Below, in pieces: positions 10,237-21,240 of a stretch of 64,000 bases of DNA. Both the position numbers and the translations under genes were made by a program. Location of the stretch: positions 6,516,001 to 6,580,000 of the forward strand of contig JAINUG010000011.1 in assembly GCA_029706075.1 (NCBI GenBank), read 5' to 3'. The notes beneath the pieces were generated by a model that was not told where the DNA came from, made no database searches, and saw only the letters and a list, made by a program, of their open reading frames with translations. This stretch comes from Aldrovandia affinis. Its lineage: Eukaryota; Chordata; Actinopteri; Notacanthiformes; Halosauridae. Every line of letters starts with the position of its first letter. The first letter of the stretch is position 1.

Positions 10237-10542
10237 GCACACAGATATGCACACACAGAGACATACACACACTCATGCACACACACACATACATGTGCAC
10301 ACACACACACTCACACATATACATACACTCACACACATATACACACTCACGCACACACACACACACACACACAGTCACTCATGCATGCACACACAGACAC
10401 ACACTCATGCACGCACACACATACATACACACACTCACATTCACACACACACACTCGCAGATGCACACACACACATGCACACACACACATGCACACAAAC
10501 ACACATACACACACAGACACCTACACACAAACACACACACAC
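9998..10542 (+). repeat. Very long (CA)n tract
   Basis: About 545 bases of CA dinucleotide with scattered variants (catg, caga, cacg). It creates long low-complexity open frames (Thr-His and Cys-Val) on both strands that are not genes. Confidence 0.97.
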
Positions 10543-13039
10543 TGGTGGCTAATATCTTTTGTGTACTTTAAAATAGTCACACTTTGTATTTCCACATGTG
10601 TTCTTAAAAGTAGAGAAAAGCCTCAAGTTTCTTTGTTTGTTTGCTGTTGATTTTGATTAGTGCATCAAGGACCCTATGAAAATGTCCATGCTGAGGTTGC
10701 ATTTTGTATTTAAATAGTTATTCATCTGCATTTAATGTTGCAATACTATCCAAAAATTCCTTGGCATTGATTGACAACACTCAAGCAACAAACAGTTATT
10801 TTTTCAGTATCAGGTTTTTTTATACTACATTACACCTGGTGCCAACTAGATTGCCCGTGTGTTCCACTGTCTCTGAGATAACCTTGGCAGTGCTCTCAGT
10901 AGTAGATGCCTATCATGTTTTACGCAATGGCTCCCCTCTGTGAACTCACGATCCTCTCGAAAGAGCAGCTTGTTTATCTTATCAGCTTATTAAGTGGCAG
11001 AAAAAAAGCTGCTTCACATACTGCGCCGACCACTATGTCCGATGTACGCAGCAACTCTGTTCCTTACATAACCCTAAGCCTTATCAGTCCAAACTTAATC
11101 AGATTTGTGTATCTGCGTCTTCTGAAACTGTACCAAGAGCTGAAGTCCCCCAGCAGAGGTGGGTGTTACATAATTCCAGACCACCTGCTTTCGGCTCCAC
11201 AGACCAGAGTGTACTTTTTTGGTTGTGGGTGAAGGATTTAATTCCTCCGTTCACTCGATTTTGTCATGTACATTTTTCTTGCTTAGTCATTCGCTGACAG
11301 GGTGTGAGCTGCAGTAGTAGGAACCACGGACTCGAGGGGGGGATTCTTGGGGCTGTTTTTTTACATTGTTATTTTAAGACCCTGTGTGGCTGTCTTATTG
11401 CAGTACGTTAAATCCATGCTGGTTAGGCGATTGAGCACAGGGCTTAGTGTTGGAGGCCTTGTCCATCTGATAAATGCCTGCACAAAATACAGATGAGAGC
11501 ATGTTTGAATGAGGCAACTGTGTACCGTGACTGGACAATGTGTTCCACCACCGCTCTGCTTGCAAGGAGCAGTGCTGGATGGACTTGGTTTGTCAGCGTC
11601 ACGGTCCTGTGAAAGGACGTAAAAAGGAGGTTTGAAATAAACACACGATCAGATCTGTGCATCCCGCCATTTCCTAGATTACACGCGTTATAACTGTGTT
11701 TGCTTGGTATGAGCACAGATTCACCTGGATCCATATGTAGTGGATTCTGATGCGGACTGTAAGTAAAGTGAGGGGGGCCAATGAGCGGCCTAAATCAGAG
11801 ATGGAGTCTCTGGGAATGACTCTGACAAACAGAAATGTCGAGAATTGTTTTAATTTCCCTGACCCTCCACCCCATCCCTTCCCTCCTTCAAAAGGTTTGC
11901 CAAGCATCAAAGGTAGTGTCAATGGGTGAAACGGTGTGAATTGCAACACAACAGCTGCTAAAGCCACGGTCCAGCTCCCGTGAATGTTTGTTCATTTTTG
12001 CTGGCCTTGACTAGGTTTAGGGTAGAGCAAATCCAGAATGGCCCATTTGGTCGATTTCTCAGCACCGTGTGTTAATTTGATTAAAACAGAATGAGCTGTG
12101 GGAAGGAGCAGACGTCAATAACTAGATGGAGTGGTTCCATGTTATTGTACTCTGAGGATGGAGGAAGCCCATGTTTTTGTTCTTTGTGTAAAAGGACCGG
12201 AACACAAGCAGGCAGTGCATCCTGATTAGCCCACTGCAGAGAGATCTGTACTGCAGGGTCCTGTGACAGGGACAGGGGGTGCTGGGGTACTGGCTACTGA
12301 CGTCAGAGCCCCTACGTTTGTGGAGTGTGCTATAGTGAGGTCAGGAAGGAAGTGATGCGGGCACATGCCCATCCCCCATGGACCACTGGTAATGCACCCC
12401 GCCCTCCCCCAAGTGTGTAAAACAGCTGGGAAAGATATTCAGCATCTGAGGGGAAAATAAACATTTAGCTTTTTCTTCTCACATTCTTTCTCTCTCTCTC
12501 TTTATTTTATTATTTAGTGTCATGGCTTTGTGTTCTGTTTAGGTAAAATAGTATGCCCAAGTTCTGTTCATCAATTTATATAATACAAACAAACAAATCC
12601 AAAAGTAATTTTATTTTTGGATTAGGCCTGCCTGGCTGTTTGACACAGGATTGACAGTATCTTCCCCTGACAATAGAAGTTGGCCCCCATTCAACCCAGA
12701 GAGAAACAATGCAAGAGGTCTTGTACTGAAGGATATGTATACTTTTGTATCATGAGTGGAAAATAAATACCATCCCTCTTTGCTAATCAATGGCACTAAA
12801 TAATGAAATTAATTTCACATGTAAGCATGTAGCTTTGTCCTGGGTTTCATTTCAGCAGATTCTACCCCCCAGGGGGAATCACATTTCACCTCTCTGTGCA
12901 CTGCCTCGGGGCAGTATACTGTGTGTGTATGGTATGTCTGTGTGTGTCCGTGTGTATGTACAGTATGTTTGTGTGAGAGGGTGTATGTGTGTGTGTATAT
13001 TACAGAAATTTATATTACAGGCATTTATGTATATGTGTA

Positions 13040-13041
<2 letters not shown>
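10543..13041 (+). other. Intron sequence, nothing recognised except interrupted TG near its end
   Basis: Unique-looking intron sequence. A short (TC)n run lies at about 12488-12502. Interrupted TG repeats begin at about 12918. No gene found. Confidence 0.55.

Positions 13042-13109
<68 letters not shown>
13042..13109 (+). repeat. Pure (TG)34 microsatellite
   Basis: 68 uninterrupted bases of TG, preceded by interrupted TG from about 12918. A second short pure TG run lies at 13299-13326. Confidence 0.97.
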
Positions 13110-13110
<1 letters not shown>

Positions 13111-13326
13111 CTAAAAGGGGGCTAAAAGGCTTGCAAAGTATTGTCCTGTCTCTGCTATCATTGGCAGCCGCCATATATGGTGGTGTTTTTGTATCTGGAA
13201 GACCTATGCCATGATTTTGTGAATGTAACTTTTCTGCACCTTCAGTATTTGTGTCCTTGTATGCTTTTCTTTAGGTGGACATAAATAAATTGTTAAAATG
13301 TGTGTGTGTGTGTGTGTGTGTGTGTT

Positions 13327-13540
13327 TACGTTACATTACAACCACTTAGCAGACGCTCTTATCCAGGGCGACTTACACAGTTGACATCTTTACATACAAT
13401 CCATTTATACAGCTGGATATTCACTGGAGCAGTTGAGGCTAAGTACCTTGCTCAAGGGTACAACGGCAGTGCCACCTGGGAATTGAACCTGGAACCATTG
13501 CAAGTCCAGTTCCATAACCATTCTACTACACTGCCGCATA
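13327..13540 (-). mobile_element. tRNA-derived SINE with LINE2-type tail (UnaSINE-like)
   Basis: Read on the minus strand it has a tRNA-like head (box A around tagaatggttatgg; box B ggttcaattccc), then the body ttgagcaaggtacttagcct and the tail taagtcgccctggataagag, ending in (TGTAA)-like pentamers. It has the same structure as the + strand copy at 33944-34166. A shared tail of this kind with TGTAA repeats is known from eel UnaL2/UnaSINE1. Confidence 0.88.
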
Positions 13541-14112
13541 TGTATACAAAGGGAAATCGCTTTGCCTGACGGGATTACTGTGTCATACGTGCAGAGAGTT
13601 TGAGCGGATTGTTTGTTGCTGTCGTGATATTATTGGGATTGTCCTTTGTATTGTTGCTTAGGGTTTGGCGTTTTGTCATCAGAAAGGGTAAAAGGATAAA
13701 ATATTTGCTCTTAAGGTAAACGTTTGTCGCCGTTAGGGGACAGAGAGGGAATTTTCAATTTTTCGATTTGGCATTACATCCAGCTGAGGTTTTTTGTGGT
13801 TTTTCGCCCTCTCAGGAGCAAATCCAAAAGCAGGGAAATATACTATAGCTAACTCGTTTTTGTTGGCTTAAATTTCATTGTTATATTTCAAGCGTTGAGC
13901 GTATAGCCGTTTCGGTTGGCTGCTACTAGCTCTCTTGCTACAGACAACCGGACTGAACGTTTTCTAATTAGCTTTAAGTGTTTCCATTTAGAAATTTCTG
14001 CACCTGACTTTTCGGAACCACCTCGGTGTATAGTATTTTTATCGACTTGGTGTCTCTGTTTTGCCAGTAATTCGTTCAGTGCAGGGAGAGCAATAGATAT
14101 ATTTAGGGGAAA

Positions 14113-14970
14113 ATGTGGGCATCGGTAGTGCAGTGCGAGTGTTGCAGGATGATTGCGTTTCTGGAAGGAGACTTCCAGGAGGGTTTTGTCTGCGACCGTT
14201 GCCAGCTTGTGAAGGATCTCGAGAGCAAGATTCTTGAACTCGAAGCCCAACTTGCTGGTCTCGACTGCCCTGCAGAATTTGTAGAGTTCCAGGAACTAAT
14301 TAGTACGCCCTTTAGAGAGTTAGCCTGCATGCCCAAACGGGGTAGGGGGGAGCCTCTAGAGCAGGTAGGGAGAGAGATTTGGGCGATGGTAGGGCGCCAG
14401 CGTAGAAAAGGGCACGCACATGCAGGGGCGGCATCTCCAGAGATTGTGGTGTCCAACCGATTCCAGCCCTTGCAGGAAGAGGATCTGGCCCAGCCCTCTG
14501 TGAGTGGGAGGACTGATGAGCCCCAGGGCACCCTGGCAGCCATGCCACTGAGGAAAAGGGAGTTAATTGTAGTGGGGGATTCTATAATTAGAGGTATAGA
14601 CAGTATAGTATGTTCACGGGAAAAGGAATCTCGCATGGCATGTTGCCTGCCTGGTGCTCAGGTTGGAGACCTCCTGGAACACGCAGACAAGCTCCTGGCC
14701 CGAGCAGGGGTGGATCCAGTGGTCATGGTCCATGTTGGAACCAATGACATAGATAAGGGTAGGTTTGAGGTTCTGCAGGACAAATTTATAGAATTAGGAT
14801 CAAAGTTAAGGGGCAGAACCTCCACGGTGGTCTTCTCTGGAATTCTGCCAGTACCACGTACTAGCAAAGGTAAGCAGAATGGAGATGATTTAAGACGTGG
14901 CTCCAAACCTGGTGTAGGAAAGAGGATTACAGGTTTATGGGGCACTGAGACTCCTTTGGAACAGGGGTGA
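14113..14970 (+). pseudogene. CR1 ORF1: zinc-finger plus esterase protein, C-terminally broken
   Basis: The 285-codon frame starts MWASVVQCECCRM. Cysteines at residues 8, 10, 11, 27 and 30 (CECC...CDRC) form a PHD/zinc-knuckle-like N-terminus, and a short coiled-coil-like Leu/Glu segment follows (about 33-50). An SGNH-hydrolase domain begins with VVGDSIIRG (GDS at 155-157) and continues to HVGTNDIDKG (GTND at 209-212). Past about residue 255 the frame no longer resembles the rest of the esterase domain (block V with its Asp/His is missing) and it stops at the edge of a perfect hairpin. In intact CR1 the ORF1 protein takes part in RNP formation. This copy is probably truncated by a deletion or frameshift. 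Confidence 0.85.
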
Positions 14971-15014
14971 GTCTGTACCTCCCTATCCCCTACATGGATA
15001 GGGAGGTACAGACT
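14970..15014. repeat. Perfect 19-bp inverted repeat (hairpin), 7-nt loop
   Basis: The left arm, agtctgtacctccctatcc (14970-14988), is the exact reverse complement of the right arm (14996-15014). The loop is cctacat. It lies exactly where the ORF1 frame ends, between CR1 ORF1 and ORF2. Confidence 0.95.
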
Positions 15015-15125
15015 GCCCAGATGGAAGATACCAGGACAGAGTATAATAAATCTGAGGATATAATTAATAAAGATGTTTTGGATCATAATGTGAATATGAG
15101 GTGAGGTGGTTCAGCACAGTTATGT

Positions 15126-15839
15126 GTGGAGGGGAAGGGCAACGTAAGTGTGAGTAAGGCTCTGAAAGTAATGTGTTTAAATGGGAGAAGTATCAAAAAT
15201 AAATTTTTGGAAGTGGAGGCTGTCATGTTGAATGGGGCTTATGACATTGTTGGGATTACTGAGACATGGCTTGGCGCAGCGGATGGGGATGAATATAATG
15301 TAGAGGGTTACAAATTGTTTAGGAAGGATAGAACTAATAAAAGAGGAGGGGGAGTGGCCCTTTATGTGAAAGACAATCTTAATGTTCAGGAAATTCCAGG
15401 TATAAACTCATTTGTTTCTTGTGAGGACATCTGGATTAGATTACTGCGAGATCATGAGAAGGACCTTAATATAGGAGTATGTTATAGACCTCCAGCTTCA
15501 GACAGTAACATAAATAGTGTGCTCTTTGGTAACATAAAACAAATCTGTGCTGAAGGAGAGACAATAATAATGGGCGACTTCAATTACCCCTCTATTAATT
15601 GGGAGATAGTGACAGGTCAGGGCAAATGTGAAGAGGAGTTTTTAGATATGGTCAATGACTGCTTTTTGGTACAGTCTGTTACTCAGCCTACGAGAGGGAA
15701 ATCAATACTGGATCTGGTTTTGTGTAACAATCCTGATAGAATTTGCAGCACAGAGGTAGGAGAACCACTAGGGGCAAGTGACCACAGTGCAGTTATTTTT
15801 TATATTTTTTGGCAAGTTAAGACAGCCTCCTCTAACTAG
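15126..15839 (+). pseudogene. CR1 ORF2, N-terminal AP-like endonuclease
   Basis: Starts around MEGKGNVSVSKALKVMCLNG. Motifs of the apurinic-type endonuclease are visible in order: LNGRSIKNK, DIVGITETWL (catalytic Glu), GVCYRPP, IIMGDFNYP (Asp/Asn) and GASDHSAV (catalytic Asp-His). The enzyme nicks target DNA for target-primed reverse transcription. The frame ends at 15839 after a frameshift near 15790-15830. The continuation (FYFRRADFNKM...) is in another frame and meets a stop at about 15973. It belongs with the reverse transcriptase at 16754 as one original ORF2. Confidence 0.88.
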
Positions 15840-16110
15840 ATTTTTTTATTTTAGACGAGCTGACTTTAATAAAATGAGCGAGAATTTAAGTAATATAGAA
15901 TGGGTAAAACTTCTAGATTGCAGAACTGTGAATGAAAAATTGACAATATTTAAAAGGGTTATTGTAGATGTATAGTGTAAATTCATCACAAAAGTAAGGA
16001 CAAATAGGATGAAACAATTGTGTCCACAGTGGATGACTAAATCTTTACAGGAGATTTTGAGGCAAAAGAAGCGACTGTACAGAGTATATAAAAAGGATAA
16101 CTCAGAGAGA

Positions 16111-16475
16111 GGCGGCACGGTGGTGCAGTGGGTAGCGCTGTCGCCTCACAGCAAGAAGGTCTCGGGTTCGAATCCAGGCCGGGGGCCTTTCTGTGTGGAG
16201 TTTGCATGTTCTCCCCGTGTCCGCGTGGGTTTCCTCCGGGTTCTCCGGTTTCCTCCCACAGTCCAAAGACATGCACGTTAGGCTAATTGGAGAGTCTAAA
16301 TTGCCCGTAGGTATGAGTGTGTGAGTGAATGGTGTGTGTGCCCTGCAATGGATTGGCGACCTGTCCAGGGTGTATTCCTGCCTCTCGCCCGGAACGCATG
16401 CTGGGATAGGCTCCAGCACCCCCGCGACCCTGACCAGGAATAAGCGGCTTAGATAATGGATGGATGGATGGATGG
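16111..16475 (+). mobile_element. tRNA-headed SINE with (TGGA)n tail, nested in CR1
   Basis: It starts ggcggcacggtggtgcagtg with box A (tggtgcagtgggtagcg) and box B (ggttcgaatcc). It then carries the widespread fish body (tttgcatgttctccccgtg) and ends gcggcttagataatgg plus (tgga)n, as in RTE-mobilised SINEs. It is flanked by a perfect 12-bp target-site duplication, aactcagagaga, at 16099-16110 and 16476-16487, inside CR1 ORF2. Complete and probably comparatively young. Confidence 0.93.
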
Positions 16476-16753
16476 AACTCAGAGAGAAACAAGTTAGATT
16501 ATTGTAATATATAATAATAAACTACAAAAACTTAAGACAAATAAGGCAGCAGGCCCAGATGGCATATATCCCAGAGTACTCAAAGAACTTGGGGAAATTA
16601 TATATAAACCATTGACAGATATTTTCATCCATAATCACTGGAGAAATACCAGATGACTGGAAGCAGGGAAGTGTAATTCCAATATATAAGAAGGGGGACC
16701 GTACTAACCCAGGGAACTATAGGCCTGTCAGTTTAACTTGCATCGCATGTAAA

Positions 16754-17836
16754 ATGCTGGAATGTATTATTAGGGATAAGTTGGAATCATTCTTGAAAAA
16801 TAATTGTATTTTAAGGGAGAGCCAACATGGTTTTCTGAAAGGGAGGTCATGCCTAACAAACCTCCTGGACTTTTTTGAAGAGGCTACAAAGTGTGTTGAC
16901 CTGAACCAGGCTTATGTTATATATTTGGACTTTCAGAAAGCTTTTGACAAGGTCCCACATGAGAGGCTCATTGCTAAAATGAATTCAGTAGGAATTGCAG
17001 GAGTAGTTTCAGAGTGGGTTCATAATTGGCTGCAAGGGCAAATACAAAGAGTAACAGTAGGTGGGGCCGTATTTGACCTCGGTGCTGTGGGCAGTGGTGT
17101 CCTGCAGGGATCGGTGCTGGGCCCTCTGCTCTTCCTTATTTACATAAATGATCTTGATATGGACGTTAGTAGCAAAATAGTTACATTTGCAGATGATACT
17201 AAACTTGGGGGTTTGGCAAACAGTTTGGAATCGACTAAAGTAATCCAAGATGATTTAAACAAAATCCCAAAATGGGCAGATACATGGCTGATGACATTCA
17301 ATATTGCTAAATGTAAAGTTATGCATGTGGGAAAGAAAAACATTAGACAGGAGTATTTTATGGGAGGAGAAAAGTTAGTAGGTGTTCAATTTGAAAAAGA
17401 CTTAGGAATTGTAGTTGATCAAAGCCTATCTGCATCAAAGCAGTGTGCTACAGCAGTGAAACAAGCCAACAGGATGCTGGGATACATAGCAAAAAGTATT
17501 GAGTATAAATCAAAGGAGGTTATATTAATGTTATATAATGCCTTTGTCAGACCTCACTTAGAATTCTGTGTGCAGTTCTGGGCACCACACTACAAGAAAG
17601 ATATAGAAGCTCTTGAAAAAGTCCAAAGAAGGGCAACTAAACTGATACCTGGTATGAAAGGTAAAAGTTATGATGATAGACTTAAGGCACTCAATCTATT
17701 TAAATTTAGCAAACGGAGACTTAGGGGGGATTTGATTGAGGTTTTTAAATTCCTAAAAGGGATTAACAAAGTGAAATGCCAAAGATTTTTTAAGATAAGT
17801 GGAGTCAGCAGAACAAGAGGCCACAGGTGGAAATGA
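16754..17836 (+). pseudogene. CR1 ORF2, reverse transcriptase domain
   Basis: The 360-codon open frame shows the RT blocks: QHGFLKGRSCLTNLLDF, YLDFQKAFDKVPHERL (motif A Asp), GVLQGSVLGPLLFLIYINDL (motif B) and FADDTKLGG (catalytic Asp pair; FADD at residues 145-148). The CR1-typical thumb and C-terminal segment follows (VRPHLEFCVQFWAPHYKKD, then VQRRATKLIPG and KRRLRGDLIEVFKFL). Upstream RT sequence (AAGPDGIYPRVLKELGEI) is present at about 16540-16600 in a different frame with stops. The frame is lost again after RTRGHRWK. The RT core is well preserved, but the whole ORF2 is disrupted. Confidence 0.92.
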
Positions 17837-18052
17837 GTTAAAGGCAAATTCCGTGCAGGAAGTTCTTCTTTACACAGAGAGTTGTCAATGCCTGGAACAG
17901 CTTGCCATGTTGGGTAGTAGAGGCAGAAACACTTGGGCTATTCAAGTCCAGGCTAGATGTAGTACTAGACACTCTTTAGATTAGGACATGACGAGCCTAG
18001 ATGGGCCGTTCTCGTCATTATTTATTCATTATGTTTTTTTGTTTTGTTTTAA

Positions 18053-18211
18053 TGTGTGTGAGTTTGTGTTAGTGCATGTAATTGTGTGACCATGCGCTTG
18101 TGTGTGAGTGCGTGAGTGTGTGTGTGTGCGCAAGTGTGTGTGTGTTTGTGCGAGTGTGTGCGTGTGTGTGTGCATACGTGCATGAGTGTGTGTGTGCGAG
18201 TGTGTGTGTGT

Positions 18212-18254
<43 letters not shown>

Positions 18255-18346
18255 AGTGTGTGTGTGTGCATTAATGTGTGTGTGTGTGTGTGTATGTGTG
18301 TGTGTGTGTGCATGAGTGTGTGGGCGTGTGTAAGTGTGTGTGTGCA
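18053..18346 (+). repeat. Long (TG)n tract
   Basis: About 290 bases of interrupted TG repeat directly after the CR1 3' end. It yields spurious Cys-Val and His-Thr frames. Confidence 0.96.
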
Positions 18347-18977
18347 CTAGAGAGAGTTAGATGAGAGTGCAGGAGTCTGGACCCCAGATCTTCCAGGCAG
18401 GGCTCTCCTGAGGCAGATCCAGTGACAGCCGCAGAGCTTCTCATCTGTACCGCGCTCCTCTCACCTTCACCACTCACCTCCCCCCAGGAAGTCTTCATGA
18501 AAGCCACCCCGCCGTACATCTGAGGAGAGGCACACCTGCCCTCTCAGGAACTGTGGTAGCAGACTGTGTAACCCCTAGTCTGCTGGCGCTGTTTTTAGTC
18601 GGGCCTGTTCTCTGCCCGTTCTGTACCCCCACTGTGCTTCTTCAGCGCAGAGAGGAAAAAAGCCTTTTTTCTACTCCATGTGCCGCTCAATTAGCCTGTC
18701 CAGTGCAGGGAGTCATCAGACTGCATTTTTAATGCCTTTGGACGGGGCTAAGATGGAGCGAGAGGTGCTGCCATCTCCTGTGTCTCATTAGTTTGCCGCT
18801 GTGTGACGAACACCGTGCGTGACCTTCCCAAAAATGCACGGTGAGTGTGACGCTGTCTCCTGGATATTACCCCAGTGTTACATGAGCCGGACACTGATGT
18901 ACAAGCAGAACCAGCTCTGACCTCCTTGAAGATGAGTATTGAATTCAGCTGCAGAATTGCACAAGGAAAATGGATAT
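18347..18977 (+). other. Intron sequence, nothing recognised
   Basis: Moderately GC-rich unique sequence with no coding pattern. A short (TA)n run at about 18974-18992 leads into the next SINE. Confidence 0.55.
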
Positions 18978-19350
18978 ATATATATATATATATTTATTTA
19001 TTTTTCAAAATTTTCCCAGTTTTTTCTCCCAATTTTGTTGCCAATTATACCCTCTATTTATCTCAATTCCCCACTCCCCCACGAGTCCGCCGCCCGTCCT
19101 CCGGGACGAGACATTATCTCCGGGCCGAATTTATCCGCCTCTTCCGAGACGGAATTCTACCACGGATGCCTTTTTCCTGCTCCTCGACGGACTCGTGCCG
19201 GCTCACCCTCCCCCCTCCCCCGGGCTGACGACCAGGGCCGGTCTGGTAGAGACGCGGGTTTCGAACCGCGTCCCTGACAGGCAGCACACACCACACCGGA
19301 CCAGCCAAAGTGTGGTGTGTTAGATCGCTACGTTGTCTGCCAGCCCAGGA
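18978..19350 (-). mobile_element. SINE on minus strand, tail shared with the 2689 SINE
   Basis: On the minus strand: a Pol III-like head with box B (ggttcgaaacc), a GC-rich body (tcgtcccggaggacgggcgg), then caacaaaattgggagaaaaa and an AT-rich end. The 3' tail matches the + strand SINE at 2689-3052, while the heads and bodies differ. Confidence 0.7.
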
Positions 19351-19430
19351 AAATGGATATTAAATCAAATACGAATCATGCTCATCCTCCGTGAGATTAT
19401 GATGGCAGGGCATGACTGATTTTATTCCAG

Positions 19431-19787
19431 GTGTGTGTCTGGGTGTGCATGTGCCGGCCTGTCCGGGTGTGTGTGTGCGTGTATGTATGTGTGTGTGTGC
19501 AGGTTAGTGTGCATGTGTGCCTACGTGCATGTGTGCGGATGTGTATGTGCATTTGTGTGTTTTGTGTGTGTGTGTGTGTGTGTGTGTGTTTGTGTGTGTT
19601 ATCCCTTTTGGGATGCAGTGGGTCTGTGCGTGCGTGCCTACGTGTGTGCGTGCATGCCTGTATGTTTGTGTGTGTGTGAATCAAGCAGTTCCTTCCCTTT
19701 TGGGATGCAGTAGATGTGTGTGTGTGTGTGCGTGTGTTTGTGTTATGAATGGTAAATCAAGCAGCAGTTTCCCTTTTGGGATGCAGT
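19431..19787 (+). repeat. (TG)n tract with three interspersed cccttttgggatgcag motifs
   Basis: Interrupted TG repeats. The word cccttttgggatgcagt occurs at about 19603, 19695 and 19771, the last two preceded by aatcaagcag, giving a complex tandem repeat of about 76-92 bp. Confidence 0.85.
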
Positions 19788-21053
19788 GGATGTGTAAGAG
19801 GATGTGACCTCAGGGCAGGGAGCCTTGTGACTCTCTTCTCAGTGGTCAGAAGACGTGTGGAAGTGAGGGTGGATGTGAAGCATCTTAAAGAATTGGCTAG
19901 CTCACAGGGGGGGGACATGGGACGAGGGCCAACAAAAACAGTGCAACAGTGAGCATAATGGTAGCACAATGCTTCCCCTGGGGCTGTGAGAGTCATACAG
20001 AGTGTGTGTGCTTATGCATGCCAACCTACAGTATACCATTTGACTTGACTTGAGAGAGAGAGGGAGAGAGATTATATTATCATACTATTTATTATTATAC
20101 TATATTATACTATTAACTAAATAAGTAAGGAAATATGTACTAAAACATGATGCCGGTAAACCATTTAGAAATTAAAACGTTAATTGACATAGAGGGAATG
20201 AAGGAGGAGAGACAAATGTAGAGATGAATATCAAGAGATAGAGAAAGAAAGATTGAGGCACTGAGGCCGACAGAGAGAGTGAAGGAATGTACATATAAAG
20301 AGGCAGACAGACAGAATGAGAAAAGAGACACTACAGACTAAAAGAGAGAAATAGTTTGAAAGAAACACATTTAAAGAGAGAAATAGACATCGAGAGAGAG
20401 AGATGCACCAGACACTCGCATACACAGGCATCGTTTTTTAACTATCCCATACTTCCACCTCTTATTCCAAAATCTACTGCCATGACCCAAAAAACGCTGC
20501 TATCCATAATGTACAGCAGGGTCTGGTATTGGTGGATTTGTCTTGGGTCAGAAGAGGTTACATCATGAATTACTCTGAAGGTCAGCTTTGCTTGCTCTTC
20601 GGCTTGGGATGACACAGTGTGCTTGGTTTTTCACCAGTCTGCTCAGGTTTGTGTGTCTCCGTCTGTTCACCTGACGATTAAACTTTGCTTTGTTTGACCC
20701 TAAACAGGGCTGTGTGACCATCGGTCTATTTTTAGAATGTCTAAATGTTTGGCCAACCAATGGGGACTCAATGGTGCTCCAAAATGGCCCCAAGTGCCAG
20801 GTGGGGAGGTTGGTTGGCCTTGAACTTTTCCCTGATTCCAGAAAAAGCTGGGCAAACAGCAGCAGGAATCCAGTCAGACTTTGACATCATTATGTACCCG
20901 TACTCCACGTGGAGTGCTGAGAGTCTGCGCGGTCTTCCGCACGGTCACTTCCCACCACTACTGTTCCACAATTGTGGCTGCGGTAGCCATCTGTGGTTGC
21001 GACCGCAGCTTTACCACTTTTGAGACAGCCAATCCGGTTTCTGGGACAATGGC
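19788..21053 (+). other. Intron sequence with a purine-rich tract
   Basis: Contains a GA-rich low-complexity stretch (about 20050-20410). Otherwise unrecognised. Confidence 0.55.
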
Positions 21054-21240
21054 AGTGTTAATGAATGGTTGTTGTCTCCTAGCTAGCAGTGTTTATGAAT
21101 GGCAGTTGTCTCCTAGCTATCAGTGTTAATGAATGGCAGTTGTCTCCTAGATAGCAGTGTTGATGAATGGCAGTTGTCTCCTCACTAGCAGTGTTGATGA
21201 ATGGCAGTTGTCTTGTCGCTAGTAGTGTTGATAAATGGCA
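21054..21240. repeat. 34-bp minisatellite, about 5.5 copies
   Basis: The unit begins agtgttaatgaatggcagtt and continues gtctcctagctagc. Copies start at about 21054, 21088, 21122, 21156, 21190 and 21224. Confidence 0.93.

Larger units (their letters stand above)
13560..18036 (+). mobile_element. CR1-clade LINE retrotransposon, near full length, defective
   Basis: About 4.5 kb including a nested SINE. In order: a probable 5' UTR; ORF1 with a zinc-finger-like and SGNH-esterase domain (14113-14970); an intergenic hairpin; ORF2 endonuclease (15126-15839); linker; the nested SINE; reverse transcriptase (16754-17836); and a 3' end reading ctagatgggccgttctcgtc. PHD-like plus esterase ORF1 domains are characteristic of CR1 elements. 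Several frameshifts and stops in ORF2 make it inactive. It lies in sense orientation in the 28-kb intron. The exact 5' end is uncertain. Confidence 0.88.

Noticed and set aside
9920-10650. Long open frames of 100-230 codons over the CA tract
   Set aside because: Pure low-complexity Thr-His/Cys-Val translations of a dinucleotide repeat; no start context, splice pattern or domain.
18029-18347. Open frames in TG tracts at 18 kb and 19.4-19.8 kb
   Set aside because: Same reason: microsatellite artefacts.
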